Positions 33,118 through 41,362 of a DNA stretch of 62,640 nt are shown piece by piece. The translations under genes and the position numbers were made by a program. A model generated the notes under the pieces. The model made no database searches. It saw only the letters and a list, made by a program, of their open reading frames with translations, and had not been told where the DNA came from. The first letter of the stretch is position 1; every line of letters starts with the position of its first letter. Where the stretch lies: NCBI GenBank assembly GCA_934351925.1, contig CAKRJT010000016.1:1-62640 (forward strand), written 5' to 3'. Origin of the DNA: an uncultured Lachnospiraceae bacterium. GTDB taxonomy: Bacteria > Bacillota > Clostridia > Lachnospirales > Lachnospiraceae.

Positions 33118-33182
33118 GTCCGGCTTACAGATGTTGAACCCAAATACATTTTAAATAGTTAAAACAGGGGGAAATGTAAAAG

Positions 33183-34022
33183 ATGAAATATATGACCTTC
33201 AATTCATCCTGCTCATTTGCCGGTGTCGCCAATATGCTTGAGAGCAAGGGACTTGACTTTCAGGATTATGAGGTCGCATTGGGAATGGAGCTTCCGTATA
33301 TAGTGGCGAAGTGTGACGGCGGCTATATGGCAGGTTCAATGCTGCAGGAAAAGAGGTATTTTGATATTTTTCTTAAGAAAAATGGTTATGAGCTGGTTGA
33401 AAATTACGTTGACAGGCAGGATGTCATAGCTACCTTAAATGAGATGGACTGCGCAATGCTCGGTATAAGAATTGACGAAAGACACAAGCATGCAGTTGTG
33501 TATAAGGGTGTGAACACTGCCGGCAATACATTGGTGTTCATAAATAATAAGCATGAGGAATCGGACGAACCCGCCAGGCTGGAGCTTACCAAAGATGAAT
33601 TGCTGCAGCGGCTTGACGATAAGGTAATGGTTGCCTCGCTCAAGGAGTACAGCGGTAAGGCGGACAGTCCGGTTCCGTTTATGGAGGCTTCGATTTCATG
33701 TCTTGATGAGCTGCATTGCGATATTGTCCGGTTCTGCGCTGATTTTCAACCGCATGAGAGTGTGGAGCGGACAAGGGACACATTGTTCCGTCCGGTTTTA
33801 TTAGATTCGGTGGCGATGATGGAGCTGTTAGGCGAGAAAGCCATGGCAGAGAACATAAAAAAACTTCAGAGAGCCTACATGGATGCGGCTTTTAAGAGTG
33901 GCGCAGAGCAGGTACAACTCTGCAGGCATATAGATATGCTTTTGCTGGAGCGGGTGATTGAGGGCTGGAAAGGGCTTATTGGGACAGGGGTCAGACCCCA
34001 TGTCCCATACACAAAGCGGTGA
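33183..34022 (+). CDS. C39/BtrH-like cysteine-protease-fold protein, copy 1
   Basis: 279 residues. The N-terminal ~130 residues resemble a C39 peptidase-like or BtrH N-terminal fold: C10 in S-C-S-F-A-G-V-A-N-M-L, H103 in H-K-H-A-V-V-Y and N121/N122 in F-I-N-N-K, a possible Cys-His-Asn triad. The C-terminal ~140 residues are helical. It is paralogous to the gene at 36017. Its last ~14 residues come from a palindromic repeat and the orphan tail, so the native C-terminus is lost. Function unknown. Confidence 0.65.
   Translation: MKYMTFNSSCSFAGVANMLESKGLDFQDYEVALGMELPYIVAKCDGGYMAGSMLQEKRYFDIFLKKNGYELVENYVDRQDVIATLNEMDCAMLGIRIDERHKHAVVYKGVNTAGNTLVFINNKHEESDEPARLELTKDELLQRLDDKVMVASLKEYSGKADSPVPFMEASISCLDELHCDIVRFCADFQPHESVERTRDTLFRPVLLDSVAMMELLGEKAMAENIKKLQRAYMDAAFKSGAEQVQLCRHIDMLLLERVIEGWKGLIGTGVRPHVPYTKR
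33980..34007. repeat. GGGACAGGGGT palindromic repeat
   Basis: TGGGACAGGGGTC and ACCCCATGTCCCA are inverted around AG. A second copy lies at 39836-39864 and a related half at 54513. This repeat has entered the 3' end of the C39-like gene. Confidence 0.7.
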
Positions 34023-34090
34023 CGGACAAGGACAATGAGGCGATAGTTGTATGGCTTAAATATCTCTGCGATTATGAGAAAACAGTGTAA
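34013..34090 (+). pseudogene. Orphan 3' gene end, copy 2
   Basis: It reads K-A-V-T-D-K-D-N-E-A-I-V-V-W-L-K-Y-L-C-D-Y-E-K-T-V then stop. It is the less damaged copy of the tail at 31490 and begins exactly 2523 bases after it, giving the length of duplication unit 1. Confidence 0.6.
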
Positions 34091-34094
34091 GAAA

Positions 34095-34128
34095 AAGGGA
34101 CGGTGTCTCGGGTAAAGCACCGTCCTTT
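34095..34128 (+). terminator. Terminator, unit 2
   Basis: GGACGGTG at 34098-34105 pairs with CACCGTCC at 34118-34125, followed by TTTAT. It lies between the convergent C39-like and anti-sigma genes. Confidence 0.75.
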
Positions 34129-34154
34129 ATCTGTGTAATGGTTACAGGCACAGC

Positions 34155-34757
34155 TTAATAATACTGCACATCCTCACTCCGAAGCGCGGCGTCCGCCCAT
34201 GCAGGCATTTCATCGGAGTCCGCAAGCTCTCCCGAGTGAACCTTTCTTTTGCCGAAAACATAGTTTCCGTCAGCATCAAACAAAAGCTCAATCCAGCCGT
34301 TGTCCGTGACCGTTCCGCCGACGAAAATTACGCTTTTGCTGCCATCGGAGTTTGCAAGCTCATATCTGAAATATGTGCTTTCGCTGCAAAGGTCAGTGAT
34401 GTCATCACGCACATCGCCGAGCACAAAATAGAGCCGTCCGTCGGAAATCTCCGTGTACCCGGTGTCGGATATTTCAAAGGAAAACTTTACCATATTGTCG
34501 GTTTCCTCATAGATTATCTCGGCTCCGTCGGCACCATGAAAAATGCGCGTCAGGTATTCGGCGGCATTGACGATAGCCGCTCTGGTTGTTGGAATCATAA
34601 AAAGCACGGCGATGAATGTGGCGGCGCAGGCGGCGTAACGCATCCAAGTGTAATTCCGCTTTCGTGCATGCAGAAGATTATTTTTGATTGTCATTTTTGC
34701 TTCGGAATCCATCTCAAGCTTATCAAATGTGGTTTTAATTAAATTTTCCATAATCAT
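34155..34757 (-). CDS. Membrane anti-sigma factor
   Basis: 200 residues with one transmembrane helix (~40-58, Y-A-A-C-A-A-T-F-I-A-V-L-F-M-I-P), a short cytoplasmic N-terminal segment that would hold the sigma factor, and an extracellular beta-rich C-terminal domain. It overlaps the sigma gene by four bases (ATGA), the classic layout of ECF sigma/anti-sigma pairs. A nine-codon relic of a paralogue is at 31619. Confidence 0.75.
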   Translation of the reverse strand: MIMENLIKTTFDKLEMDSEAKMTIKNNLLHARKRNYTWMRYAACAATFIAVLFMIPTTRAAIVNAAEYLTRIFHGADGAEIIYEETDNMVKFSFEISDTGYTEISDGRLYFVLGDVRDDITDLCSESTYFRYELANSDGSKSVIFVGGTVTDNGWIELLFDADGNYVFGKRKVHSGELADSDEMPAWADAALRSEDVQYY

Positions 34758-35227
34758 TCCTCCAATCTTTTTTTCAATTCATCCTTGCCCCTGCTTATAC
34801 GCATTGCGACGGCAGATTCGGATATTTGCAGAATTTTTGCAATTTCCTTATAGGTGTAACCTTCGTAAAAATGAAGATACACGGGGACTCGCTGAATGTC
34901 GGGAAGCTGCATGAGCTCATCATAGAGCTGCCGTTCGTCGTCGGTAAACGAGTCTGAAGTGCTCATGCCTTCCATGACCTCGTCATAGTCATCCGTATTT
35001 TTTGCGCGCTTGGATTTTAAATAATCTTTGCATAGGTTGGCGGTCATTTTAAAAAGGTATGATTTTTCGGAGCTGCTGTTTATCGCTATGTTTTTTGACA
35101 ACAATTTCAAAAAGACATCCTGAACAATATCCTCCGCCTCTTGCTTTGAGCCCGTGTACGAGACGGCAAATCGGTACAGGTCGTCCGCATACGAATCAAA
35201 CAGGGTTAGTATTCTGTCGGTTTTCAC
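34754..35227 (-). CDS. ECF-type RNA polymerase sigma factor
   Basis: 157 residues. Region 2 is at ~5-70 with A-E-D-I-V-Q-D-V-F-L-K, and region 4 at ~100-157 with Y-L-H-F-Y-E-G-Y-T-Y-K-E-I-A-K-I-L and S-A-V-A-M-R-I-S-R-G. There is no region 1 or 3. It recognises a dedicated promoter when released by the anti-sigma factor encoded next to it. Its targets cannot be told from the sequence. Confidence 0.88.
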   Translation of the reverse strand: MKTDRILTLFDSYADDLYRFAVSYTGSKQEAEDIVQDVFLKLLSKNIAINSSSEKSYLFKMTANLCKDYLKSKRAKNTDDYDEVMEGMSTSDSFTDDERQLYDELMQLPDIQRVPVYLHFYEGYTYKEIAKILQISESAVAMRISRGKDELKKRLEE

Positions 35228-35355
35228 TCACGCTCCTCCTTGGTTTTTGGTATATTTTGCATTTATGAGCACTCATGAGTTTTTTGCTGCTCATATATAT
35301 AACGATTCAGGAATAGGATTTCTCACAAATCATTCTACAAAAGATAATCCGGATG

Positions 35356-35364
35356 TGATATACT
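35356..35364 (+). promoter_or_regulatory. Extended -10 promoter, nitroreductase 2
   Basis: TGATATACT, the counterpart of the site at 31673, with the flanking ~90 bases conserved between the two copies. Confidence 0.5.
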
Positions 35365-35417
35365 AAATGCAAATGTATCATATTTTGTGAATAAATATAA
35401 CATGGAGGGCTGGTTTT

Positions 35418-35990
35418 ATGGAACTTATGGATTTGATGAGAACTAACAGGACATATCGCCGTTTTAAGCAGACAGCGGTTTCGGATGAGATAATCGGCGA
35501 GATTATGGAGGCGGCACGCAACGCGTCAAGCGCGGCTAACAGGCAGCCTCTTGGCTATGTGGTGGTGAAATCCCCGGAAAAGGTCGCGGAGGTGTTCGCG
35601 CTTACCAAGTGGGCAGGCTATCTTCCACCTGAGCAGGGACAGCCAAAGGCAGGCGAGGAGCCTGTGCTTTTCATCGGTGTTGTCGAGAATACCGATATCA
35701 ACAAGAACTGTGATACTGACGCGGGACTTGCCATTGCCAATATGAGACTTGCGGCGTGGGTGCACGGAGTCGGAAGCTGTATCATAGGCGCGTGCGACAG
35801 GCAGAAAATTTCCGAGATATTCGGACTCACCGACAATCAGGCGTTACACACGGTCATAGCCTTTGGATACCCGTCGCACACAAGCCGCATTGAGGATATG
35901 AAGGACGGCGACGTGAAGTATTATCTTGATGGTAACAGGGATTATGTCGTGCCGAAGCGAAGAGTGTGCGATGTGGTGAAGGAAATTTGA
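35418..35990 (+). CDS. Nitroreductase family protein, copy 2
   Basis: 190 residues, same length and motifs as the copy at 31734 (R-T-N-R-T-Y-R-R-F for FMN phosphate, S-A-A-N-R-Q-P, G-V-G-S-C-I-I-G-A). Differences are spread along the whole gene, so the duplication is not very recent. It is followed after 26 bases by the C39-like paralogue, with no HEPN/MNT insertion. Confidence 0.85.
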   Translation: MELMDLMRTNRTYRRFKQTAVSDEIIGEIMEAARNASSAANRQPLGYVVVKSPEKVAEVFALTKWAGYLPPEQGQPKAGEEPVLFIGVVENTDINKNCDTDAGLAIANMRLAAWVHGVGSCIIGACDRQKISEIFGLTDNQALHTVIAFGYPSHTSRIEDMKDGDVKYYLDGNRDYVVPKRRVCDVVKEI

Positions 35991-36016
35991 GAACATTAAA
36001 TTTAGGACGGTTTTAA

Positions 36017-36853
36017 ATGAAATACATGACCTTTAACTCATCCTGCTCATTTGCCGGTATCGCTAATATGCTTGAGCGCATGGGGCATGATTACGAAGAT
36101 TATCAAGTTGCCGCAGGCATGGAACTTCCGTATATTGTTGCGCGGGACAATGGCGGCTACATAGCGGGTGCGATGCTGCAGGAGAAAAAATATTTTGACA
36201 TTTTTTTAAAGAAAACCGGTTATGAGCTTACAGAGGAAAAGCTAAGCAGGCAGAAGGTTTTTTCGTATTTGAAGGAAACAAAGAGCTGTGCCATGCTGGG
36301 AATAAAAATCGATGAGAAGCACAAGCATGCCGTTGTTTACACAGGTAATGACGGTGATGTACTGCTGTTCATCAACAATAAACACAGGGAATCGGATGAG
36401 CCGTGTGAGATAAGGCTTGATGAAGGGAAACTGCTGCAACGCCTGGATGAGGTGACAGCCGTCGCATCGTTAAAGCCTTATGAGGGCGGGGCGGTTAATC
36501 CACTCCATTATATGCAGGAATCGCTTGAATGTCTGGACGAGCTGTGCTCAAAAACAGAACAATTTTCGTCAGAGTATCAATCAAGGGAAAATGTTTTAAA
36601 TACGGTGGATACATTGTTCCGTCCGCTGCTTCTTGATTCCGCTGCGATGATGGAGCTTGCAGGTGCCTCGTCGGTGGCGGAGAGCATCAGGGCACAGCAG
36701 AAAAAATATATTGCTGTGGTGTTCAAGGGGCAGGCAGAGCGCATAAGGCTGTGCGATTATATTGATATGGCACAGATAAAAAATATAGTTGATGAGTGGA
36801 AAAGGCTGACAGAGGAAAGAATCGATAAATTAAAAAGGACAGTTTATTCATGA
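36017..36853 (+). CDS. C39/BtrH-like cysteine-protease-fold protein, copy 2
   Basis: 278 residues, paralogue of the gene at 33183, with the same C10 motif, H-K-H-A-V-V-Y and F-I-N-N-K-H, but an intact helical C-terminus (W-K-R-L-T-E-E-R). It overlaps the exporter gene in ATGA. Constant pairing with nitroreductase suggests a shared pathway, possibly detoxification or peptide modification, but nothing in the sequence fixes it. Confidence 0.65.
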   Translation: MKYMTFNSSCSFAGIANMLERMGHDYEDYQVAAGMELPYIVARDNGGYIAGAMLQEKKYFDIFLKKTGYELTEEKLSRQKVFSYLKETKSCAMLGIKIDEKHKHAVVYTGNDGDVLLFINNKHRESDEPCEIRLDEGKLLQRLDEVTAVASLKPYEGGAVNPLHYMQESLECLDELCSKTEQFSSEYQSRENVLNTVDTLFRPLLLDSAAMMELAGASSVAESIRAQQKKYIAVVFKGQAERIRLCDYIDMAQIKNIVDEWKRLTEERIDKLKRTVYS

Positions 36854-37821
36854 AAAACGGCACTCCATTTATGAAAAAAGAAGAGATAATAAAGCTGATA
36901 AAGTATGTTGCCGGTTCTGTGGCGGCAGTGCTGTTATCCGCGGCGGCCGGGCTTCAATTTGCTTACGCGGCAGGAATCATAACACTTCTGACCATTCAGG
37001 ATACCAAGCGGGAGACGGTGAGAATTGCCGTTAAGAGGGTTGTTATTTTTTTCATAATGACGGTTCTCTCGGCAGCGATATTTCCGCTCGCCGGGTATCA
37101 TGTGTGGGCGTTTGGAATTGTGCTGATTCCGTATCTTGCCTGCTGTATCGTGCTTGATATGAAGGAGGCGATAGCTCCGATAGCGGTGCTCTGCACGCAC
37201 TATATCTCGGCGGCAAGCTGTTCGACATCGATGATACTCAACGAGTTCCTTATTCTTGTGATAGGTGCGGGAGTTGGAATTCTGCTTAACCTTTTCATGC
37301 CGGACAGCAGGAGGAGGCTTGTCGAATACCGCCGTATGGTTGACGATAAGATGGTGCATATTCTAAAGAGAATGTCGCTGTACATGGAGCGCGAGAACAA
37401 GTCCGACTACACGGGAGAGTGCTTTGACGAGCTTGACAGGCTGCTTGACGACCTGAAAAAAGAGGCACTGTACTATATGAACAACCATTTTCTCGGCGAA
37501 AATGATTACTATTATGAGTACATGCAGATGCGCGCGAGACAGTGCGGCATCTTAAAGAGGGTGTATTCGGACATAGTGAGGCTTACGACGACACCGCAGC
37601 AGACTAAGGCATTGTCCGAATTTGTGGGAAGGATTGCCGATGAGTTCGATGAGGCGAACGATGTGCAAGAGCTTCTGGCGGGGCTCGAGGCGCTTCGCGA
37701 AGCTTACACCGCATCCGAGCTCCCGAAAAGCAGGGAGGAGTTCGAGAACAGGGCGATGCTCTATCATATCATGGAGGATATGAGGGTGTTTTTGGAGATA
37801 AAAAGAGATTTCTTAAAATGA
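36850..37821 (+). CDS. Aromatic acid exporter family protein (DUF939/FUSC-like)
   Basis: 323 residues. The N-terminal half has about six hydrophobic helices with Q-D-T-K-R-E-T-V, and the C-terminal half is a long helical cytoplasmic domain, as in YqjA/aromatic-acid-exporter proteins. It begins inside the stop of the C39-like gene, so it is the third member of the unit-2 operon. The exported compound is unknown. Confidence 0.78.
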   Translation: MKNGTPFMKKEEIIKLIKYVAGSVAAVLLSAAAGLQFAYAAGIITLLTIQDTKRETVRIAVKRVVIFFIMTVLSAAIFPLAGYHVWAFGIVLIPYLACCIVLDMKEAIAPIAVLCTHYISAASCSTSMILNEFLILVIGAGVGILLNLFMPDSRRRLVEYRRMVDDKMVHILKRMSLYMERENKSDYTGECFDELDRLLDDLKKEALYYMNNHFLGENDYYYEYMQMRARQCGILKRVYSDIVRLTTTPQQTKALSEFVGRIADEFDEANDVQELLAGLEALREAYTASELPKSREEFENRAMLYHIMEDMRVFLEIKRDFLK

Positions 37822-37843
37822 GGAGAGGATAGGGAGGTGAAGC

Positions 37844-38155
37844 ATGATTGATATAAATATTTTGAGAAAATATTACGATGAGGATAATGTGTTGATTTCC
37901 GAACATGCCGTGATGAGATTTAAGCAGCGCGACATAAAAATGAAGGATATAAGATATGCTATAAATAATGGGGAGATAATTGAACAGTATCCTGACGATT
38001 ATCCGTATCCAAGCTGTCTTATACTTGGAAAAACGAAATCGGATGAATACATTCATATTGTAATGAGCGATGAGGGAACAATGAGCAGGATAATTACAGC
38101 ATATTATCCTGATGCTGACAAATGGTCACAGGATTTTAGAACCAGAAAGGAGTAA
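37844..38155 (+). CDS. DUF4258 protein, putative toxin
   Basis: 103 residues with I-S-E-H-A-V-M-R-F-K-Q-R-D-I and a C-terminal I-I-T-A-Y-Y-P-D, typical of DUF4258 (RelE/BrnT-like small proteins). The partner gene starts six bases after its stop. GGAGG precedes the ATG. A ribonuclease-toxin role is inferred from the pairing with a YgiT-type zinc finger protein. Confidence 0.72.
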   Translation: MIDINILRKYYDEDNVLISEHAVMRFKQRDIKMKDIRYAINNGEIIEQYPDDYPYPSCLILGKTKSDEYIHIVMSDEGTMSRIITAYYPDADKWSQDFRTRKE

Positions 38156-38160
38156 AAAGT

Positions 38161-38391
38161 ATGAAGTGTTTAAGCTGTAAAATGGAAGAAATGTATGAAT
38201 CCACCAATTCATATTTTGTAAAGTTGGAAAATTGTTATGTCATTATAGAAAATGTTCCGTGCTATAAGTGCAAACAATGCGGAGAAGTATATTACAAGGC
38301 TTCGGTTCTCGAAAAAATTGACGATATTCTTGAGAAGATAGAAAATATTGCAAGCAAAATTTTTATTATGGACTATAGAAAGTCGGCTTAA
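38161..38391 (+). CDS. YgiT-type zinc finger protein, putative antitoxin
   Basis: 76 residues. Two CxxC pairs (C-L-S-C near the start and C-Y-K-C...C-G-E-V-Y-Y) form the MqsA N-terminal-type zinc site. The C-terminal part is a short helix, and the usual MqsA DNA-binding domain is missing, as is normal for this short subfamily. It neutralises the DUF4258 partner by inference. Confidence 0.75.
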   Translation: MKCLSCKMEEMYESTNSYFVKLENCYVIIENVPCYKCKQCGEVYYKASVLEKIDDILEKIENIASKIFIMDYRKSA

Positions 38392-38526
38392 ATTGCGTCG
38401 TCCAAAAGAGGTAAAGCTTGTAAAAGAAAAGAAATATCAGTATAATACACATGACTTTATGAAAAATAAATTGTACCTTTTAGGAAACAAAAAAGGCTTC
38501 AATTATAATTTACAAGGAGGAGAAAA

Positions 38527-39291
38527 ATGGAAGCTAAAGAAGAAAAAATATTCTGTCAGAGCATGACGGACGAGGAGAGGCGTAATCTTTTCGGTGAGGG
38601 TTATTTTGCCTATCTCGCGAAGGCATCTAAGAAGAAGGGCGCGATGTTCGGCTACATAGTGGCGTTTTTGATGGTTGGTGTGTTGTGCAACATTCCGGGC
38701 TGGGGCTTTAGGATTGATATGGACCTTATCATGGAAGGCACGCATCAGGTTTCCGTGGTGACGGTTGTGCTTGGAGTGTTAGGCGTTTTGTGGTTTGCGG
38801 CATCGACACTTTTTATCCGCATGGGAAAAAAGAGGGCTGACAGAACGGCGGATGACTGGATAAAGCAGGCTGCCGATGGAAGCGGAGTGCCTGAGAGCGC
38901 AGTCCGTGATTTTGACAATCAGGTAAAAGCCGGAAACGCAAGCTTTCTGATACTTAAGGGAAAAAAGACGAAGCCGCTTCCTGCTGTTATCACAGAGGAT
39001 TATATAGCTGAGGGCACGATGGCATTTGTTAATGTGCACCCGATACAGGACATCATAGGCGCATGCTACACGCAGAGAGTCAATCCGAACAACAAGTTAA
39101 TAAAGTATCAGTATATAGGTCTTGTAAAGAAAAATGGCAACACCATAATTGAGGCCGATGAGAAGTACGGCGATCCGTTCCTTGCATATTTGAAGGAGAG
39201 AATCCCTTCGCTTGAGGTGATTGGCGATGTGATGATAACGGAGAGCGACTACTTCGACTGGGTTAAGAAGCTTCAGAAAAATGCACAATAG
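38527..39291 (+). CDS. DUF6709-like membrane protein
   Basis: 254 residues with two transmembrane helices (~38-57 and ~78-97) and a ~150-residue soluble C-terminal domain containing V-N-V-H-P-I-Q-D-I-I-G-A-C-Y. It resembles uncharacterised Clostridia membrane proteins (DUF6709). A TATAAT lies ~75 bases upstream. No functional clue. Confidence 0.55.
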   Translation: MEAKEEKIFCQSMTDEERRNLFGEGYFAYLAKASKKKGAMFGYIVAFLMVGVLCNIPGWGFRIDMDLIMEGTHQVSVVTVVLGVLGVLWFAASTLFIRMGKKRADRTADDWIKQAADGSGVPESAVRDFDNQVKAGNASFLILKGKKTKPLPAVITEDYIAEGTMAFVNVHPIQDIIGACYTQRVNPNNKLIKYQYIGLVKKNGNTIIEADEKYGDPFLAYLKERIPSLEVIGDVMITESDYFDWVKKLQKNAQ

Positions 39292-39314
39292 TGTGAAAAA
39301 AACGAGGGCTTGGT

Positions 39315-39827
39315 ATGAAAAAGGAAGAAGAAAAGACAAATGTAATGCGTATACTTGACCAGAAGAAGGTGAAGTACACGCCGCACAGCTATGACCCGGA
39401 GCAGGCGGTAAGCGGAGTTGAGGTCGCAACCGTGCTTGGACAGGATGTTGAAAGAGTATTTAAGACGCTTGTCACAACGGGAAAGACGGGAAATCACTAT
39501 GTTTTCGTCATTCCGGCTGCGGAGGAGCTTGATTTAAAGAAGGCGGCAAAGGCAGTAGGGGAAAAGTCGATTGAGATGTTAAAGTCGAAGGATTTACTGC
39601 CTCTCACAGGCTATATCCACGGCGGCTGTTCACCGATAGGCATGAAGAAATTTTTCAGGACGGTGTTTCATGTTCCATCGCAGGAGGCGCAGAGTGCGGG
39701 CAAAAAGACAGCCTACGACTATGACACGATCTTTTTCAGTGCGGGAAAGCTTGGCTATCAGGTTGAGATGCCGCTTAAGGAGCTTGACAAGGTGATAAGA
39801 TTCGAGACCGCCGACATCATAGTGTAA
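39315..39827 (+). CDS. ybaK: Cys-tRNA(Pro)/Cys-tRNA(Cys) deacylase YbaK
   Basis: 170 residues. It has F-K-T-L-V-T-T-G, H-Y-V-F-V-I-P-A, the catalytic-pocket lysine-bearing segments and the G-G-C-S-P-I-G-M-K-K motif of the YbaK/EbsC family, which hydrolyses mischarged Cys-tRNA(Pro). Full length. Confidence 0.88.
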   Translation: MKKEEEKTNVMRILDQKKVKYTPHSYDPEQAVSGVEVATVLGQDVERVFKTLVTTGKTGNHYVFVIPAAEELDLKKAAKAVGEKSIEMLKSKDLLPLTGYIHGGCSPIGMKKFFRTVFHVPSQEAQSAGKKTAYDYDTIFFSAGKLGYQVEMPLKELDKVIRFETADIIV

Positions 39828-39835
39828 AGCATGCT

Positions 39836-39864
39836 TGGGACAGGGGTATGACACCAGTGTCCCA
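39836..39864. repeat. GGGACAGGGGT palindromic repeat, second copy
   Basis: TGGGACAGGGGT and ACACC..TGTCCCA form an imperfect palindrome 9 bases after the ybaK stop. It is related to the repeat at 33980. The remaining 39865-40057 stretch holds no gene; a TATACT at about 39918 may be the -10 of the ilvE promoter. Confidence 0.6.
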
Positions 39865-40057
39865 GATTAGAAAATTGATGTTTTTTAACATGGATTGGGT
39901 TGCAATACATTAAAATAGGTATACTTTATACGCTAAAAAGTTAATGATGTATCTTGACGCAGTAGAAACATGGGGGTATTATTTAAACATAGCCGCGCTG
40001 CGGCAATTGTTTTATCACTGGGAAAATCCTCTGCCGTAAGGCACGCGTTTTCCTTAA

Positions 40058-40207
40058 AAAACAAGGAGAAAAATTCACTACATGCACGCACATAAGCACA
40101 GCGTTTAATATGTATCAGAATTTTTGCTTCGCAAAAACAAGGAGGCAGAATCCGCTCCTCGCATGAGCTCTGATTTTTGCTTCGCAAAAACAAGGAGGAT
40201 TTGTTAT
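40058..40207 (+). promoter_or_regulatory. ilvE leader with duplicated hairpin/ribosome-site module
   Basis: The unit TTTTTGC-TTC-GCAAAAA followed by CAAGGAGG occurs twice, at 40121-40145 and 40174-40198; a third partial copy of AACAAGGAG is at 40060. The second unit provides the real Shine-Dalgarno of ilvE. The first AGGAG can be paired by CTCCT at 40156-40160. It is not a T-box. The design suggests duplicated translational control. Confidence 0.55.
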
Positions 40208-41233
40208 ATGGAAAAGAAGAATATCGACTGGGCAAATATCGGCTTCGGTTATATCAAGACCGATAAGAGATTTGTCTCTAATTATAAGGAAGGTGCATGG
40301 GATGATGGTGTGCTTACAGAGGATGATAAGGTAGTCATCAGTGAGTGTGCAGGCGTTCTCCAGTATGCACAGACATGCTTTGAGGGACTCAAGGCATATA
40401 CAACTGAGCAGGGTAAGATTGTTACATTCCGTCCGGATCTTAATGGTGAGAGAATGGAGAATTCATGTAAGAAGCTCATGATGCCTGTTTTCCCTAAGGA
40501 GAAGTTCGTTGATGCTGTTTTAAAGACAGTTGAGGCTAATGCAGCATATGTTCCACCTTACGGAAGCGGTGCAACACTTTATATCAGACCATATATGTTC
40601 GGAAGCAATCCTGTAATCGGTGTTAAGCCTGCCACAGAGTATCAGTTCAGAATATTCACAACACCTGTTGGCCCTTATTTCAAGGGCGGTGCCAAGCCAC
40701 TCACAATCAGAGTATCTGATGTGGACAGAGCAGCTCCTCACGGAACAGGTGATATCAAGGCGGGTCTTAACTACGCAATGAGCCTTTTCAACATTGTAGA
40801 TGCACATGAGCATGGCTATGATGAGAATATGTACCTTGATCCGGCTACAAGAACATACGTTGAGGAGACAGGTGGTGCTAACTTCATCTTTGTAACCAAG
40901 GACGGCAAGGTTGTAACACCTAAGTCCGGAAGTATTCTTCCGTCAATCACAAGACGTTCACTCCTCACAGTTGCCAAGGATTATCTTGGACTTGAGGTTG
41001 AGGAAAGACCTGTTGCAAAGGCAGAGCTTAAGGATATGGCAGAGTGTGGGCTTTGTGGAACGGCAGCAGTTATCTCACCTGTAGGTAAGATTGTTGACCA
41101 TGGTACGGAAATCTGCCTTCCAAGCGGCATGGGCGATATGGGTCCTGTGACAAAGAAGCTGTATGACACACTTACAGGTATCCAGATGGGTCGTATTGAA
41201 GCACCTAAGGGCTGGATTTACGAGATTATGTAA
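40208..41233 (+). CDS. ilvE: Branched-chain amino acid aminotransferase
   Basis: 341 residues, PLP-dependent class IV aminotransferase. The PLP lysine is in T-G-D-I-K-A-G-L-N-Y-A (around K184), with E-E-T-G-G-A-N-F near 220 and Y-I-R-P-Y-M-F-G earlier, matching the BCAT II group. It interconverts branched-chain amino acids and keto acids with glutamate. The ATG at 40208 follows GGAGG. Full length. Confidence 0.92.
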   Translation: MEKKNIDWANIGFGYIKTDKRFVSNYKEGAWDDGVLTEDDKVVISECAGVLQYAQTCFEGLKAYTTEQGKIVTFRPDLNGERMENSCKKLMMPVFPKEKFVDAVLKTVEANAAYVPPYGSGATLYIRPYMFGSNPVIGVKPATEYQFRIFTTPVGPYFKGGAKPLTIRVSDVDRAAPHGTGDIKAGLNYAMSLFNIVDAHEHGYDENMYLDPATRTYVEETGGANFIFVTKDGKVVTPKSGSILPSITRRSLLTVAKDYLGLEVEERPVAKAELKDMAECGLCGTAAVISPVGKIVDHGTEICLPSGMGDMGPVTKKLYDTLTGIQMGRIEAPKGWIYEIM

Positions 41234-41295
41234 TTGCCTCGGGGCATTTTAAATATGCCTGTTCCGGGCAGTTAAATTAAGTCACTATAAAAAGA

Positions 41296-41330
41296 AAGAG
41301 GAGTTTCGCATTGCGGGGCTCCTCTTATTT
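41296..41330 (+). terminator. Terminator after ilvE
   Basis: AAGAGGAG pairs with CTCCTCTT around a 15-base loop and is followed by ATTT. It separates ilvE from the ABC exporter pair. Confidence 0.7.
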
Positions 41331-41362
41331 ACGCGGGTGTCCCACGAAAAGAAAGGAAGCGT

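Noticed and set aside
39865..40207. T-box riboswitch or leader peptide before ilvE
   Set aside because: No T-box consensus and no antiterminator/terminator pair; the only mini-frame near 40080 is His-rich, not branched-chain rich.
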